Notes: generated from the letters alone by a model not told the origin. Shown: positions 36,141-45,654, numbered from the stretch's first letter. The stretch: DNA of 64,000 nt from an unicellular cyanobacterium SU2 (GCA_002110465.1 NEED01000023.1:62001-126000); one strand, 5' to 3'. Numbers and translations: made by a program.

Positions 36141-38666
36141 ATGATTATGAACACAGCTTCTTCTATTAATCAACTTTCTCAACAAGATAAGAAGGAATTA
36201 TTAGCATCTCTTTTAAAAAACAAGCAGAACAATAATAAAACTTTTCCCTTATCATTAGGACAACAACGCATCTGGTTTTTAGAGCAATTAAAGCTCAATA
36301 TCCCTCTACATAATATTCCTGTTGCCTATCATTTGAAAGGGAAAATCAACACAGTATTACTGGAGAAAAGTTTACAGAGAATTGTTGATCGTCATGAAAG
36401 TCTACGAACCCGAATTGAAATCGAGGATAATAGTCCAGTTCAAAAAATTATACCTAAAATCACCGTTAAATTACCTGTTATTGATGTAACTAATTTTTCT
36501 GGTGAAAGGCAAAGTGATGAAGTCGAAAAGCTTAAAACTGAAATAGCGACAATAGTATTTGATATCTCTGAAGCTCCTCTATGGCGTTTTCAGTTATTGC
36601 GATTAGGAGGAGAACATTATGTGCTACTGCTAGTCTTTCATCATATTATCTTTGATGGGGCATCTATCGGTATCCTCATGCAGGAATTGGCTACTTTCTA
36701 TGATGCTTTTCTCAATAACCAGTCTTTTCCTACACTTAAGTCTCCTAAACAATATAGTCAATTCACCATCTCACAAGAAAAATGGCTACAGGGACAAAGA
36801 AACTCTTTAATCAGCTATTGGCAACAACAGTTAAGTGGCGATATAACCTCTCTTCAGCTGCCTACTCAGACGTCTCAGATTAATGCCATAAGTTATAAAG
36901 GCGGTCGAGAATCTTTAATTATTGATTCTTCTTTGACGCAAAAAATTAAGAAGTTAAGCCATTCATCAGGGGTGAGTTTATATACAACTTTGTTAGCAGC
37001 ATTTAAGGTTTTACTTTATCAATATACTCGCCAAGAAGATATGATTGTTTGTTCTCCAGTTGCCAGACGCTATCGTTGTGAATCTAGAGGAGTGATTGGA
37101 TATTTCAACAATATTTTGCCAATTCGTAGTCAGTTAAAAGAATCTATAAGCTTTCAACAATTATTAAAGAAAGTTTCTCAGGTAACCCAGGAAGCCTATA
37201 AATATCAAGATTTGCCATTCCAAGAAATTATGTTGCTTCCTAACCTAGCCTCTATTTCTCTAACAAGAGCTATGTTTTCTGTGCAAAATATGGATGGTAT
37301 ATCAATTCAACTGCCAGACATTCAAGTAAGTCATGAAACTTTACACAATGGCTCAACTAACTTTGACTTATTTGTATTTGTCGAAGAGAAACAAGAAGAG
37401 TTATTAATAGGGGCTGATTTTAAGAAAGCTATTTTTACAGAAGTTACGATTGATCAATTGCTAAAAAACTTTCAGAATTTACTGAATCAACTTGTTGATG
37501 ACCCACAATTATTACTTGCTGACCTACCTAATTTACAAGTTAATACAATGGAGTCTCCACAAGCAAGGAATCCTGAAAAAGCGAAAATTAGGAATAGATT
37601 TATTGCTCCGAGAAATTCCGAAGAATTTGAACTACAAGAAATCTGGCAGCAGGTATTAAACAAATCTCCTATCAGCATAATGGATAGTTTTTTTGATTTG
37701 GGAGGAAACTCAGTGATTGCTGCCCATCTATTTTTGAAAATTGAGGAATCCTTCAACAAAAAGCTTCCCTTATCTACCTTGATAGAAGCCAATACCATTG
37801 AGAAATTAGCAGAGATACTAAAAAATGAAGAGTGGTCGAATTTTTGGGATTCGTTAATCCCAATTCAACCTCAAGGCTCGAAACCACCTTTATTTTGTTG
37901 TCCAGGGGTGTATGGAAATGTAATTTACTATCGTTCGTTAGCTTTATTACTGGGTCTAGATCAACCCTTTTATGGGTTGCAATCTAAAGGGTTAGATGGA
38001 AAAGAAGTCCCCTTGAGTCGATTAGAAGATATGGCTCGGATTCATATTGAAGAAATTAAGACAATTCAACCCCACGGTCCTTATTATTTAGGAGGTCATT
38101 CCTTTGGCGCAAAACTAGCCTTTGAAATTGCTCAGCAACTTCAATCTCAAGGAGAAAAGGTTGCTTTGTTAGCATTGTTTGATCCAGAACCTCCGATAGT
38201 CGATAGAAGCTTGTTGACGTTAATCGTTAAAAATTTGCGGACACTTTTAAAATTGTCTTTATCGAAACAACTAACTTATGTCTGGCACAAGATAAAATAT
38301 CATTTTACTAAACTTGTTAGGCGTTCTGAGTCTGTTGTTAGGAGTAGTAAAGTAGCTCAACCTGCTAAAACTAACAAAAAACTCTATAATCCCAAGGTTT
38401 TGGAAGCTAATGTCACAGCGAGTCGAAACTATATCCCAAAAAGTTATTCAGGTAAGATTACAATTTTTCGAGCTAGTGAGTACAGTAGCCTCGATATCAG
38501 TGATTTAAGAAAGTGGAAAACAATAGCTTTAGAAGGGGTAGAGGTTTATCAAGTTCCTGGAGATCATCATAGTCTTCTTAAAGAACCTAGCATTAGAGTG
38601 TTAGCTGAAATATTAAAGAAAAGTTTAGAAAAAAGTCAACAGTCCGAATTGCTTTTAAAGTTGTAA
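36141..38666 (+). CDS. NRPS-like protein: condensation - carrier - thioesterase, no adenylation domain
   Basis: About 841 residues. An N-terminal amphipathic helix (LSQQDKKELLASLLKNKQ) leads into a condensation domain with the catalytic HHIIFDGAS near residue 170, extending to about 450. A peptidyl carrier domain (FFDLGGNSVIAAHL, serine near 523) and a type I thioesterase complete it, with nucleophile GGHSFGAKLAF near 654 and catalytic histidine PGDHHSLLKEP near 811. An adenylation domain is absent between C and PCP. It would couple the acyl-ACP to an amine or alcohol and release the product. The amine must come from a separate enzyme, a free small molecule, or a precursor in trans. The start could be ATG 36141 or 36147. 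Confidence 0.92.
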   Translation: MIMNTASSINQLSQQDKKELLASLLKNKQNNNKTFPLSLGQQRIWFLEQLKLNIPLHNIPVAYHLKGKINTVLLEKSLQRIVDRHESLRTRIEIEDNSPVQKIIPKITVKLPVIDVTNFSGERQSDEVEKLKTEIATIVFDISEAPLWRFQLLRLGGEHYVLLLVFHHIIFDGASIGILMQELATFYDAFLNNQSFPTLKSPKQYSQFTISQEKWLQGQRNSLISYWQQQLSGDITSLQLPTQTSQINAISYKGGRESLIIDSSLTQKIKKLSHSSGVSLYTTLLAAFKVLLYQYTRQEDMIVCSPVARRYRCESRGVIGYFNNILPIRSQLKESISFQQLLKKVSQVTQEAYKYQDLPFQEIMLLPNLASISLTRAMFSVQNMDGISIQLPDIQVSHETLHNGSTNFDLFVFVEEKQEELLIGADFKKAIFTEVTIDQLLKNFQNLLNQLVDDPQLLLADLPNLQVNTMESPQARNPEKAKIRNRFIAPRNSEEFELQEIWQQVLNKSPISIMDSFFDLGGNSVIAAHLFLKIEESFNKKLPLSTLIEANTIEKLAEILKNEEWSNFWDSLIPIQPQGSKPPLFCCPGVYGNVIYYRSLALLLGLDQPFYGLQSKGLDGKEVPLSRLEDMARIHIEEIKTIQPHGPYYLGGHSFGAKLAFEIAQQLQSQGEKVALLALFDPEPPIVDRSLLTLIVKNLRTLLKLSLSKQLTYVWHKIKYHFTKLVRRSESVVRSSKVAQPAKTNKKLYNPKVLEANVTASRNYIPKSYSGKITIFRASEYSSLDISDLRKWKTIALEGVEVYQVPGDHHSLLKEPSIRVLAEILKKSLEKSQQSELLLKL

Positions 38667-38826
38667 ATTTGTATAAACTTGGAAAAAAGATGCACCTCTT
38701 GAGATAATCTTGACATAATGAATTTATGAGTGTTAACTTCTATTGAGGAGCAATCAAAAAGACAATATAAGTTAACAGGTTTAGTAGTAAATGTTCCAAA
38801 AACAATACAAAGGAGCTTGTTGAGAA

Positions 38827-39798
38827 ATGCTTAGTGTAAAATTTAAGAGCCTAATCTATATAGGTCTGATTAGTTTAGGCGTTTTAGGAATTGGCGAGGC
38901 TGCACAAGCTGCAAAACTTAATCTAAATACAATTGCAGAGACTTGGATTGAGCGCAGAGATTCAGCTTATTTTGATAGACGAGAAAACAATCAGTGGGGT
39001 GTCGCTAATCGGAATGGCACCGATTATCTCACGAATGAGATAGGGAATTTTTGGACAGATAAACCTAATTGGTCTCGCTGGGTTCATGGTGTTAAGTTAT
39101 CTCCTTGGGAAACTCCAGGTGATTTTCGCTTTTCTGGGACATTCCAGATGCGAAACGATAACGATGCCATGGGATGGACACTCTTTCATCAAGATCAACA
39201 GAATCATCTTCGGATCGGTTGGACTGGATTAGCAAAACCAGGACCATTTGGCAACGATACAATGCCTTCTGAAGGGTGGGATGACTGCGTACTTAATGAT
39301 AGGGGTTTGTGTTACGATCATCCCGATAATACATTCGGTTTTCATGTAGTTTTAGTGCAAGATGGAATAGAAACCGAGTTAAACTTCAAAGAAAAATGGT
39401 GGAGAGACAGTGGTCGGTTTGCACGATACTGGGGTGACACCCCTTATTGGGAAAGAAATTATGATTTCGATATCAGTTTCATTGATGGCGAACTTTCTGT
39501 CGCGGTGAAACGGGGTGATAGAAATCGTAATCTGATCGACCTAACCTTTAATGACTTGCCTTTTTCTAGCGGAAGGATAGGCCTTAGACACCTTAATCAG
39601 GAGGTAATTTGGTCAGATATTGGATATGAAGATCTTTCGGCTACCGTTACAGCCCTCTCCTCCCCTAGTTCTCCTGTCCCTACTCAAGCTAACCCTGAAC
39701 CGATAACGATCTTAGGTGCAGGGACAGCGATCGGGTTTGGATCTTGGTTCAAGAAAAAGATCTCCAAACAATCCAAAAAGAAGGATAAAAATGCCTAA
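38827..39798 (+). CDS. Secreted PEP-CTERM sorting-signal protein
   Basis: 323 residues. The N-terminal signal peptide (FKSLIYIGLISLGVLGIGEA, ending AQA) targets export. The C-terminus has the PEP-CTERM layout: PEPITILGAGTAIGFGSWF then a lysine-rich tail, a signal recognised by exosortase for anchoring or secretion. The central part is rich in W, D and R with DNDAMGWTLFHQDQQNHL, somewhat like lectin/LamG or thrombospondin-type C-terminal beta-sandwiches; this is a weak resemblance. It lies 160 bases downstream of the NRPS-like gene on the same strand, with its own hairpin terminator after it. Participation in the biosynthetic locus is unproven. Confidence 0.8.
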   Translation: MLSVKFKSLIYIGLISLGVLGIGEAAQAAKLNLNTIAETWIERRDSAYFDRRENNQWGVANRNGTDYLTNEIGNFWTDKPNWSRWVHGVKLSPWETPGDFRFSGTFQMRNDNDAMGWTLFHQDQQNHLRIGWTGLAKPGPFGNDTMPSEGWDDCVLNDRGLCYDHPDNTFGFHVVLVQDGIETELNFKEKWWRDSGRFARYWGDTPYWERNYDFDISFIDGELSVAVKRGDRNRNLIDLTFNDLPFSSGRIGLRHLNQEVIWSDIGYEDLSATVTALSSPSSPVPTQANPEPITILGAGTAIGFGSWFKKKISKQSKKKDKNA

Positions 39799-39863
39799 GC
39801 GTTAAAATCGGCGTTTGTTTTATTCTCAAAAAATCTGGAGCAATAATTCCCTCTTTACGGAAG

Positions 39864-39889
39864 TAGACCTAAGGTTTGTACTAGGTCTA
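39864..39889 (+). terminator. Hairpin terminator after PEP-CTERM gene
   Basis: Perfect 8-bp stem TAGACCTA/TAGGTCTA with a 10-base loop, followed by TTTTC. It lies between convergent genes (PEP-CTERM and GH13). Confidence 0.65.
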
Positions 39890-39903
39890 TTTTCATTAAT
39901 TGT

Positions 39904-41559
39904 TTATAATTTTTTTCCTAAGATTGATACTTCAAATGGTTGTAAAGTCTCAGGTAAATCTATAATTTTTCCTGACTCCTCTACGTTAGATAACCAGACT
40001 TTCCATTTATTTTCTGAAACCTTCACGTCAATTTCAAAGGGTTTTTCATAAGAAAAATTGATAATTACTAAAACTTGTTCTTTCTCCGTTTCTCTAATAT
40101 AGGCTAAATGTTCGTAGGGATAGTGTATTAAAGTTTTCCAGGTTCCATAACATAAAGCTTCGCTATTTTTTCTAATTTTTAGTAAATCTCGATAAAAATT
40201 TAAAATTGAGTCTGGATCTTCGAGTTCTTTTTTAACATTAACCTCTAGATAATTGTCATTAACTGGCAACCAAGGTTCTACCAATTTACCAAAACTAAAT
40301 CCTGCATTAGGCGAATCATCCCACTGCATAGGGGTTCTTGCCCCATCTCTTGATTCTAGGGATTGATTATCTCGACTTTCGTTAATGGCGTAATCTTTGG
40401 CTTTTTCTGGGGGAATACTGAGATGGTTTACCATACCAATTTCTTCCCCATAATATAAAACAGGTGTGCCGCGAACCGTCAATAAAATCGTCGCGGCTGC
40501 CTTGGCAATGGCAATAGGATTAGTACATAAACTACATTCAACCCAACGGGATAAATGGCGAGGAATGTCATGATTATTCAAAAAGTAAGTAGGAGAAGCC
40601 CCAGGAGGCGTTAATCTTTCTTTTTGTTCTATTTCTTGTTGTAAATAACCAGGATACCAAGGGCTAAAAGGAAATTCAAAGGTTAAGGGTAAATGGAGTT
40701 CATCGTTATTGACTCCATAGAAAACTGTTGATTCATATAAACGGCTATCAATAAAGGTTTCTCCAATCAAAATTCGTTCGTCATATTCGTCAATAATCTG
40801 GCGAATTTCTTTGATAATTTGATGATTTTCTGGCAAGTCTTTGTTATAAATATGATGAAAATTATTATAATCATTTTGATCAGTTGCCCCGAATTTAACG
40901 GGATTATAACGAAAGTATTTATCTTTACTGTAAACACTCGAAGCATCCAACCGAAATCCATCAACCCCTTTATCTAACCAAAAGCGAATGATGTCATAAA
41001 TTGCTTTTCTAACATCTGGATTTTGCCAATTTAGATCGGGTTGATTTTCATTAAAGGTATGAAAGTAATATTGATCTCTTTGAGGATTATACGTCCATCC
41101 TGTTCCTCCGAAATAGGATAACCAATTATTAGGAAAACCTCCTCCTGGCGCCGGATCTTGCCATAGATACCAATCACTTTTAGGGGTGTTTTGACTTTGG
41201 CTTGATTCAAGAAACCAAGTATGTTGATTAGAGGTATGATTAATCACTAAATCAAGGATAATTCTAATCTGACGCTGATGGGCTTCTGCTAGAAGTTGCT
41301 CAAAATCATCTAAGGTACCAAAGACTGGACAAATATCAAAATAGTCACTAATATCATATCCATTATCTACCATGGGAGATTTATTAATAGGAGATAGCCA
41401 AACAGCATCAATTCCTAAATCATCTTTAAGATAGTCTAACCGTTTAATAATTCCCTCTATATCTCCTTGTCCATCCCCATTAGCATCAGCAAAAGTCAAT
41501 GGATAAATTTGATAAATAACACTATTATTCCACCAGTACTTTTGAGTGATTTTAGTCAT
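39904..41559 (-). CDS. GH13 alpha-glucosidase / oligo-1,6-glucosidase-like
   Basis: 551 residues of the GH13 (alpha-amylase) family. Motifs: ILDLVINHTS (region I), GVDGFRLDASSVY (catalytic nucleophile Asp), LIGETFID (acid/base Glu) and FLNNHDIPRHL (third Asp). N-terminal VIYQIYPLTFADANGDGQGD is typical of oligo-1,6-glucosidases and trehalose/sucrose-cleaving members. It has no signal peptide, so it is cytoplasmic, probably acting on alpha-glucosides from glycogen or compatible-solute turnover. Exact specificity (maltose, isomaltose or trehalulose) is not determined. It is the last gene of a minus-strand run that includes natD. Confidence 0.9.
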   Translation of the reverse strand: MTKITQKYWWNNSVIYQIYPLTFADANGDGQGDIEGIIKRLDYLKDDLGIDAVWLSPINKSPMVDNGYDISDYFDICPVFGTLDDFEQLLAEAHQRQIRIILDLVINHTSNQHTWFLESSQSQNTPKSDWYLWQDPAPGGGFPNNWLSYFGGTGWTYNPQRDQYYFHTFNENQPDLNWQNPDVRKAIYDIIRFWLDKGVDGFRLDASSVYSKDKYFRYNPVKFGATDQNDYNNFHHIYNKDLPENHQIIKEIRQIIDEYDERILIGETFIDSRLYESTVFYGVNNDELHLPLTFEFPFSPWYPGYLQQEIEQKERLTPPGASPTYFLNNHDIPRHLSRWVECSLCTNPIAIAKAAATILLTVRGTPVLYYGEEIGMVNHLSIPPEKAKDYAINESRDNQSLESRDGARTPMQWDDSPNAGFSFGKLVEPWLPVNDNYLEVNVKKELEDPDSILNFYRDLLKIRKNSEALCYGTWKTLIHYPYEHLAYIRETEKEQVLVIINFSYEKPFEIDVKVSENKWKVWLSNVEESGKIIDLPETLQPFEVSILGKKL

Positions 41560-41597
41560 AATTCTTTGAGAATACTATTACCAATTAAGCGAATCAA

Positions 41598-42464
41598 TCA
41601 CATCATTCCTTTAAAAATTCCTTGGGGACGAATCAACAGAATAACAATCATAATTAATAGGGATACTCCTAGTTTATATTCTGATCCTAACCAAGGAACG
41701 CTAACACTTAATTCTTGGGCAACACCAATCACTAATGCACCAGCGATCGCCCCGTAAGGATTACCAATTCCCCCTAAAATAACTGAGGCAAACATGGGCA
41801 AAATTAGGAACCATCCCATGGTAGGTTTGATGGTATAAATCAGTCCATACATGGCTCCTCCTAAAGCGGTTAACCCCCCGGTAATTACCCAAGTCCAGAG
41901 AACGACTTGTTCAACATTTATTCCCGATACCCTAGCTAGATCTATATTATCGGCTACTGCTCGCATGGCCTTACCAATTTTAGTATTTTGTAAGACAAAG
42001 TGAAGCACTGCTATGGCTGCAATGGCTAACCCCATGACAATGAGTCGATCTTGTTCAAATTTAATTCCTAAAAATTCTTGCGCCGGAACTAAAGGAAGTT
42101 GATAATTTTGGTTACTTCCTCCCCAAATCATTAAAATTCCATTGCGAATAAATAATGCTAAACCAATGGAAATAATAATCAAGGTCGTGGAAGTTGCCCG
42201 GCGATCACGCATGGGTTTCCAGAGTAAATATTCTGCGATGATCATAGCAACAATGGTTCCGATAGCTCCTAAAATCATCGAAACCCACAAATTCAGCCCG
42301 CTAATTTTAGCTACCCACGTAAGATAAGCTCCCAAGGTCATAAAATCACCGTGGGCGAAGTTAGACAGCCGTAAAATGCCATAAGTTAGGGTTAAACCTA
42401 CCGCAGTGAGGGCGATAATACTGCCGATAACCAGTCCGTTGAAAATTAGTTGGGGTGTTTCCAT
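41598..42464 (-). CDS. Branched-chain/neutral amino acid ABC transporter permease (LivH/NatD-like)
   Basis: 288 residues with about eight hydrophobic segments and the LivH signature: GLTLTYGILRLSNFAHGD near residue 22 and AMRAVADNIDLARVSGI near 168 (the EAA-like loop that contacts the ATPase). In cyanobacteria this subunit corresponds to NatD of the N-I neutral amino acid system. The other subunits (NatA, B, C, E) are not in this window; they are normally scattered in cyanobacterial genomes. The start METPQLIFNG at 42462-42464 is normal. The gene is 38 bases from the GH13 gene and 44 from the oxidoreductase gene. Confidence 0.88.
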   Translation of the reverse strand: METPQLIFNGLVIGSIIALTAVGLTLTYGILRLSNFAHGDFMTLGAYLTWVAKISGLNLWVSMILGAIGTIVAMIIAEYLLWKPMRDRRATSTTLIIISIGLALFIRNGILMIWGGSNQNYQLPLVPAQEFLGIKFEQDRLIVMGLAIAAIAVLHFVLQNTKIGKAMRAVADNIDLARVSGINVEQVVLWTWVITGGLTALGGAMYGLIYTIKPTMGWFLILPMFASVILGGIGNPYGAIAGALVIGVAQELSVSVPWLGSEYKLGVSLLIMIVILLIRPQGIFKGMM

Positions 42465-42508
42465 AACTCCTAAATAATGATTAATTCTGATTCCATATCA
42501 TGTCATAT

Positions 42509-43990
42509 TCAGGTAGCTTGGGTAAAAATTTGTAAAGGATAGGAGTCAGCCACCAAGGTTGCTGCTTGTTCCTTGATATCTTTTAAGGTTTTAGAATCAA
42601 ACGGTGTTTTAGGAAAAGTTTCTTCAAACTCTATCAAGGTTTTAATGCGTTGATAGGCTTGGTAAGCAACAGTCGGAAAAAAGGAAAATTTACCAGGCAA
42701 AACACATAAATAATTACTTTGAGGATTAGACTCAATCCAATAACTGTAACGCCTTTTTTGTTCTTCCTCACTAATAAATTCAGTCTTGACACATTCATAA
42801 CTGAAAAGGTGTCGGTTGTATAATTTTTCTTGACCGAAATAACGCTCTGCTGATTCTAAAATTGGTTCGATATCTACTCCCTCTTCTTCTCCATCTCTAG
42901 CATAACCTGAATCAGCTAACATTGAATAAATAAATTTCTGCTTGCCCTTTTCTCTTTGCTGGATAAAATGATTGAAATGAAAGCGGTTCTTTGTAGACAT
43001 TCTGACAAAATTGTTATGCGCTAAAGCGGGATACGCAACCACCATAGCACTCCGACTTCGCTTCAATCTGGCACGAATTTGTAAATCGGATAAAAAGGGT
43101 TTAAATCCTTCTCCAACTGCAAAAATAAATAACTTAGCTTTCAAGCGTTTGGGTAATCCTTGTTGGGTTTGACAGATTAAACTTTTCAAGCGAATGGGAC
43201 CGTAGCGATCCATCAAAAGTTTATCAATGGTAACTCCTGTTTCAAATGTCACTCCCTGAGTTAGGCAACTTGCGACTAAATCTCTGAGAATTTTACTGGT
43301 GTTCATCGAACAATCTAGAGTATGAAGAATTTCATAATCAGAAGGGTTTATCCCATAGGAATAATCAAATTGAGAACAAAGATTACGGATGGTTTGAGTT
43401 GATTGACGCAAAGAACAAGATAGCCCTTCATGATTTTCTACTTGGGCATAAGTAGGCGCAATACAAGTATTATGATTTTTCCAATTATGTTGTTTTCCAT
43501 AGGCTACTTCTAGCCTCCCTAAGACTCGATTTCTTTGGATATTAATTTGTACTGCATCACTTTTTAAACGAGATGAACTGATTTCTGGGGCATCAGCTTT
43601 CGGATGAATAATATAGACGGGTTGATCGTTAAACCATCCTTGAGGATTAGGGATAATCGTTGGAGTATAAAAGTTAGGATGTTTTTCAGTTAAATTAATA
43701 TTACAGTTTTCTGAAAAATAGGGGGAATAAAGATTAATTATATCTTCTACCCCATTGACACAATTAATAAAAGTTTGAGCATCATCTTGACCAGAATATA
43801 ACGCTCCTGTATGAAACCATCCTTCTAATTTTCCTGATGCTAAGTTGCCTAATTTTGGGGATTTTTCTAATACCTTAATGGTCAAATTGCTATGACGAGC
43901 TAGAAATTCAGCAATGGAAATTCCAGCAATACCACCCCCAACAACAATAACATCAACGTATTCTATTTCAGATGCTTGAATTGACTTCAT
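42509..43990 (-). CDS. FAD-dependent oxidoreductase (DAO-like)
   Basis: 493 residues. An N-terminal FAD-binding Rossmann motif (VIVVGGGIAGISIAEFLARH, at 14-33) and the conserved EKSPKLGNLASGKLEGWFHT support a DAO/glycerol-3-phosphate-dehydrogenase-like fold. FIFAVGEGFKPFL is a second FAD-contact strand near residue 290. The substrate is unknown; the protein is longer than classical amino-acid oxidases. It lies 15 bases downstream of the lipase gene and upstream of natD, so the run may be cotranscribed. No membrane anchor is apparent. Confidence 0.78.
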   Translation of the reverse strand: MKSIQASEIEYVDVIVVGGGIAGISIAEFLARHSNLTIKVLEKSPKLGNLASGKLEGWFHTGALYSGQDDAQTFINCVNGVEDIINLYSPYFSENCNINLTEKHPNFYTPTIIPNPQGWFNDQPVYIIHPKADAPEISSSRLKSDAVQINIQRNRVLGRLEVAYGKQHNWKNHNTCIAPTYAQVENHEGLSCSLRQSTQTIRNLCSQFDYSYGINPSDYEILHTLDCSMNTSKILRDLVASCLTQGVTFETGVTIDKLLMDRYGPIRLKSLICQTQQGLPKRLKAKLFIFAVGEGFKPFLSDLQIRARLKRSRSAMVVAYPALAHNNFVRMSTKNRFHFNHFIQQREKGKQKFIYSMLADSGYARDGEEEGVDIEPILESAERYFGQEKLYNRHLFSYECVKTEFISEEEQKRRYSYWIESNPQSNYLCVLPGKFSFFPTVAYQAYQRIKTLIEFEETFPKTPFDSKTLKDIKEQAATLVADSYPLQIFTQAT

Positions 43991-44005
43991 CGTTAATTGA
44001 TTAAT

Positions 44006-44626
44006 CTAATTTATATAACTTTTAATTGGTTCAGATAAAGCTTGAGAGATTGCTGTTAAGGTTCTCATATCTTTAACCATCCACTCATGAACCAAAACGG
44101 GAATTTTAATCTCATTCCCTAGATTAATTTTAGAACTATTTGCTGGTAGAATCATTAGGTCATAGGGAGTCCACATGACTGTAACATTAATTTTTTCTAA
44201 ACTTTTTGGGATGTCATGATTTAATTGGTTTAAAAATTCACTATTAGGACGCATTTGTCTAATGCCTGGATTTGGCAACGCATAAGCGGTTAATGTCCCA
44301 TTATTAGGGGCAGAAATGTTAATGTAACGCTGAACTCTATCAACGCCTCCAAGACGTTGTAGATAGTAGCGTGTTACTACTCCCCCCATACTAAATCCTA
44401 TTAAATCAATAGATTGTTTTTGACTGAAATTATTATTAATATAATCAGCTACCTGTTGGGCTAAATGTTCTAGATGACCATCCCCGTTATTGGGTTTTAG
44501 ATTGAGACGATGTACTGACCACCCCATTCGAGTCAAATAGTCGGTCATAGTGTTAAATTTGGCTAGCGTGTCATACAGTCCATGAACTAATAAAACAGGG
44601 TTACGTTGATGGGAATTTATCATCAT
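44006..44626 (-). CDS. Lipase/esterase of the alpha/beta-hydrolase fold
   Basis: 206 residues. The oxyanion and N-terminal part is PVLLVHGLYDTLAKF, the nucleophile elbow IDLIGFSMGGVVTRYYL places serine near 99, and the final catalytic histidine is probably in VLVHEWMVKD. INISAPNNGT is typical of triacylglycerol-lipase-like cyanobacterial proteins. No signal peptide is visible, so it is probably cytoplasmic or membrane-associated. The gene overlaps none of its neighbours and is 15 bases before the FAD oxidoreductase. Substrate, e.g. galactolipid or triacylglycerol, is unknown. Confidence 0.85.
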   Translation of the reverse strand: MMINSHQRNPVLLVHGLYDTLAKFNTMTDYLTRMGWSVHRLNLKPNNGDGHLEHLAQQVADYINNNFSQKQSIDLIGFSMGGVVTRYYLQRLGGVDRVQRYINISAPNNGTLTAYALPNPGIRQMRPNSEFLNQLNHDIPKSLEKINVTVMWTPYDLMILPANSSKINLGNEIKIPVLVHEWMVKDMRTLTAISQALSEPIKSYIN

Positions 44627-44682
44627 TGCAATGGCTAAATAGTTGATACCTATAATGTTATTTTAATTATTGTAATTCTAGC

Positions 44683-45654
44683 TTATTCTTGAAAGTAGAC
44701 AGATATTTTCACTGGACTATCTTGTTCTAACCCTAGATAATGGGCTGAAATTCTTGTTTGTGGTTTTACAGGAATTAAAGGGGTGATACTTCCTAATGAC
44801 AGTAAATCTCCTTTCTTTAAACTTTTCCCCTGAGATTGTAACTGATCTTTTATCCAAAGCACAACATTGAGAGGATCTCCTAATAAGGACTTACTTTCTC
44901 CTGTGGCTAATTCTTTTCCCGATTCATCAGTAATAATTACTTGAATTTTCTTTAATCTTTTTTGCCATTCCTGAGTAGGCTGTATCTCAATAGGAGTTCC
45001 TACAATTCCTAATCTTGCTCCCACATTAATAGCGATTAACATTTCTTTCTTCAATCTTAGATTCTGGGAATACATTAAATCAGGTAATTCTAAAAAAGGA
45101 ATTACGGTATCAATATATTCTAAAGTTTCTTCTGGTGTTTTTGCTCTATTGATTTTTTCGCTTTTAACCCTAACCATTAAATCTCCTTCTAACCTAGGAA
45201 TTGCGCCAAATTTCGTAGTAACAGTAGTTTCTGATGGTAATAACATATTGGTAAGTAAGCTACCTAAAATAGGTTGATTTGTGTTAAATTTAGCTTGAAC
45301 TTGTTTGTTGGTTAATCCTGCTTTGTAACCAATAATTTTTCCCTGGCTAGTCAATAAAGATTGAATTAGTTTGTTTTGGATAATATGAGCCTGTTTTAAA
45401 GTTAAATTACTGGGGAAGTCTGATATTTTTTGTTTTTTCAGATAATGACTGGTTAAACGATTAGCGAAATTATTAATTTCTTGGCTAGATAGGTTGATTA
45501 AAGATTTTGGATGAATTAGCCACTTTTTCTGAGTATCTGGTTTAAGATTGAATTCTAAATGACCTGATTGATGACTTTTTCTCTCTGATGCAATTACTGT
45601 AATCGGAGTTAACAGAATTAATAAAAGGAACAAAAAATAGTTTGTTTTAATCAT
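44683..45654 (-). CDS. Exported 2-keto-4-pentenoate hydratase-like protein (FAH fold)
   Basis: 323 residues from ATG 45652-45654 (MIKTNYFLFLLLILLTPITV...). A signal peptide is clearly visible at the start. The body resembles MhpD/FAH-family hydratases: KIIGYKAGLTNKQVQ, VTTKFGAIPRLEGDLMVRV with the metal-binding E/D, and LKKGDLLSLGSITPLIPVK near the end. Cytoplasmic hydratases in this family degrade aromatics, but an exported form is unusual. It could act in the periplasm or be a divergent protein lacking activity. A longer start at 45696 adds 14 residues before the signal sequence and is not preferred. Confidence 0.75.
   Translation of the reverse strand: MIKTNYFLFLLLILLTPITVIASERKSHQSGHLEFNLKPDTQKKWLIHPKSLINLSSQEINNFANRLTSHYLKKQKISDFPSNLTLKQAHIIQNKLIQSLLTSQGKIIGYKAGLTNKQVQAKFNTNQPILGSLLTNMLLPSETTVTTKFGAIPRLEGDLMVRVKSEKINRAKTPEETLEYIDTVIPFLELPDLMYSQNLRLKKEMLIAINVGARLGIVGTPIEIQPTQEWQKRLKKIQVIITDESGKELATGESKSLLGDPLNVVLWIKDQLQSQGKSLKKGDLLSLGSITPLIPVKPQTRISAHYLGLEQDSPVKISVYFQE

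Noticed and set aside
41467-41757. 96-residue plus-strand frame across GH13/natD junction
   Set aside because: Shadow frame overlapping two well-supported genes on the other strand.
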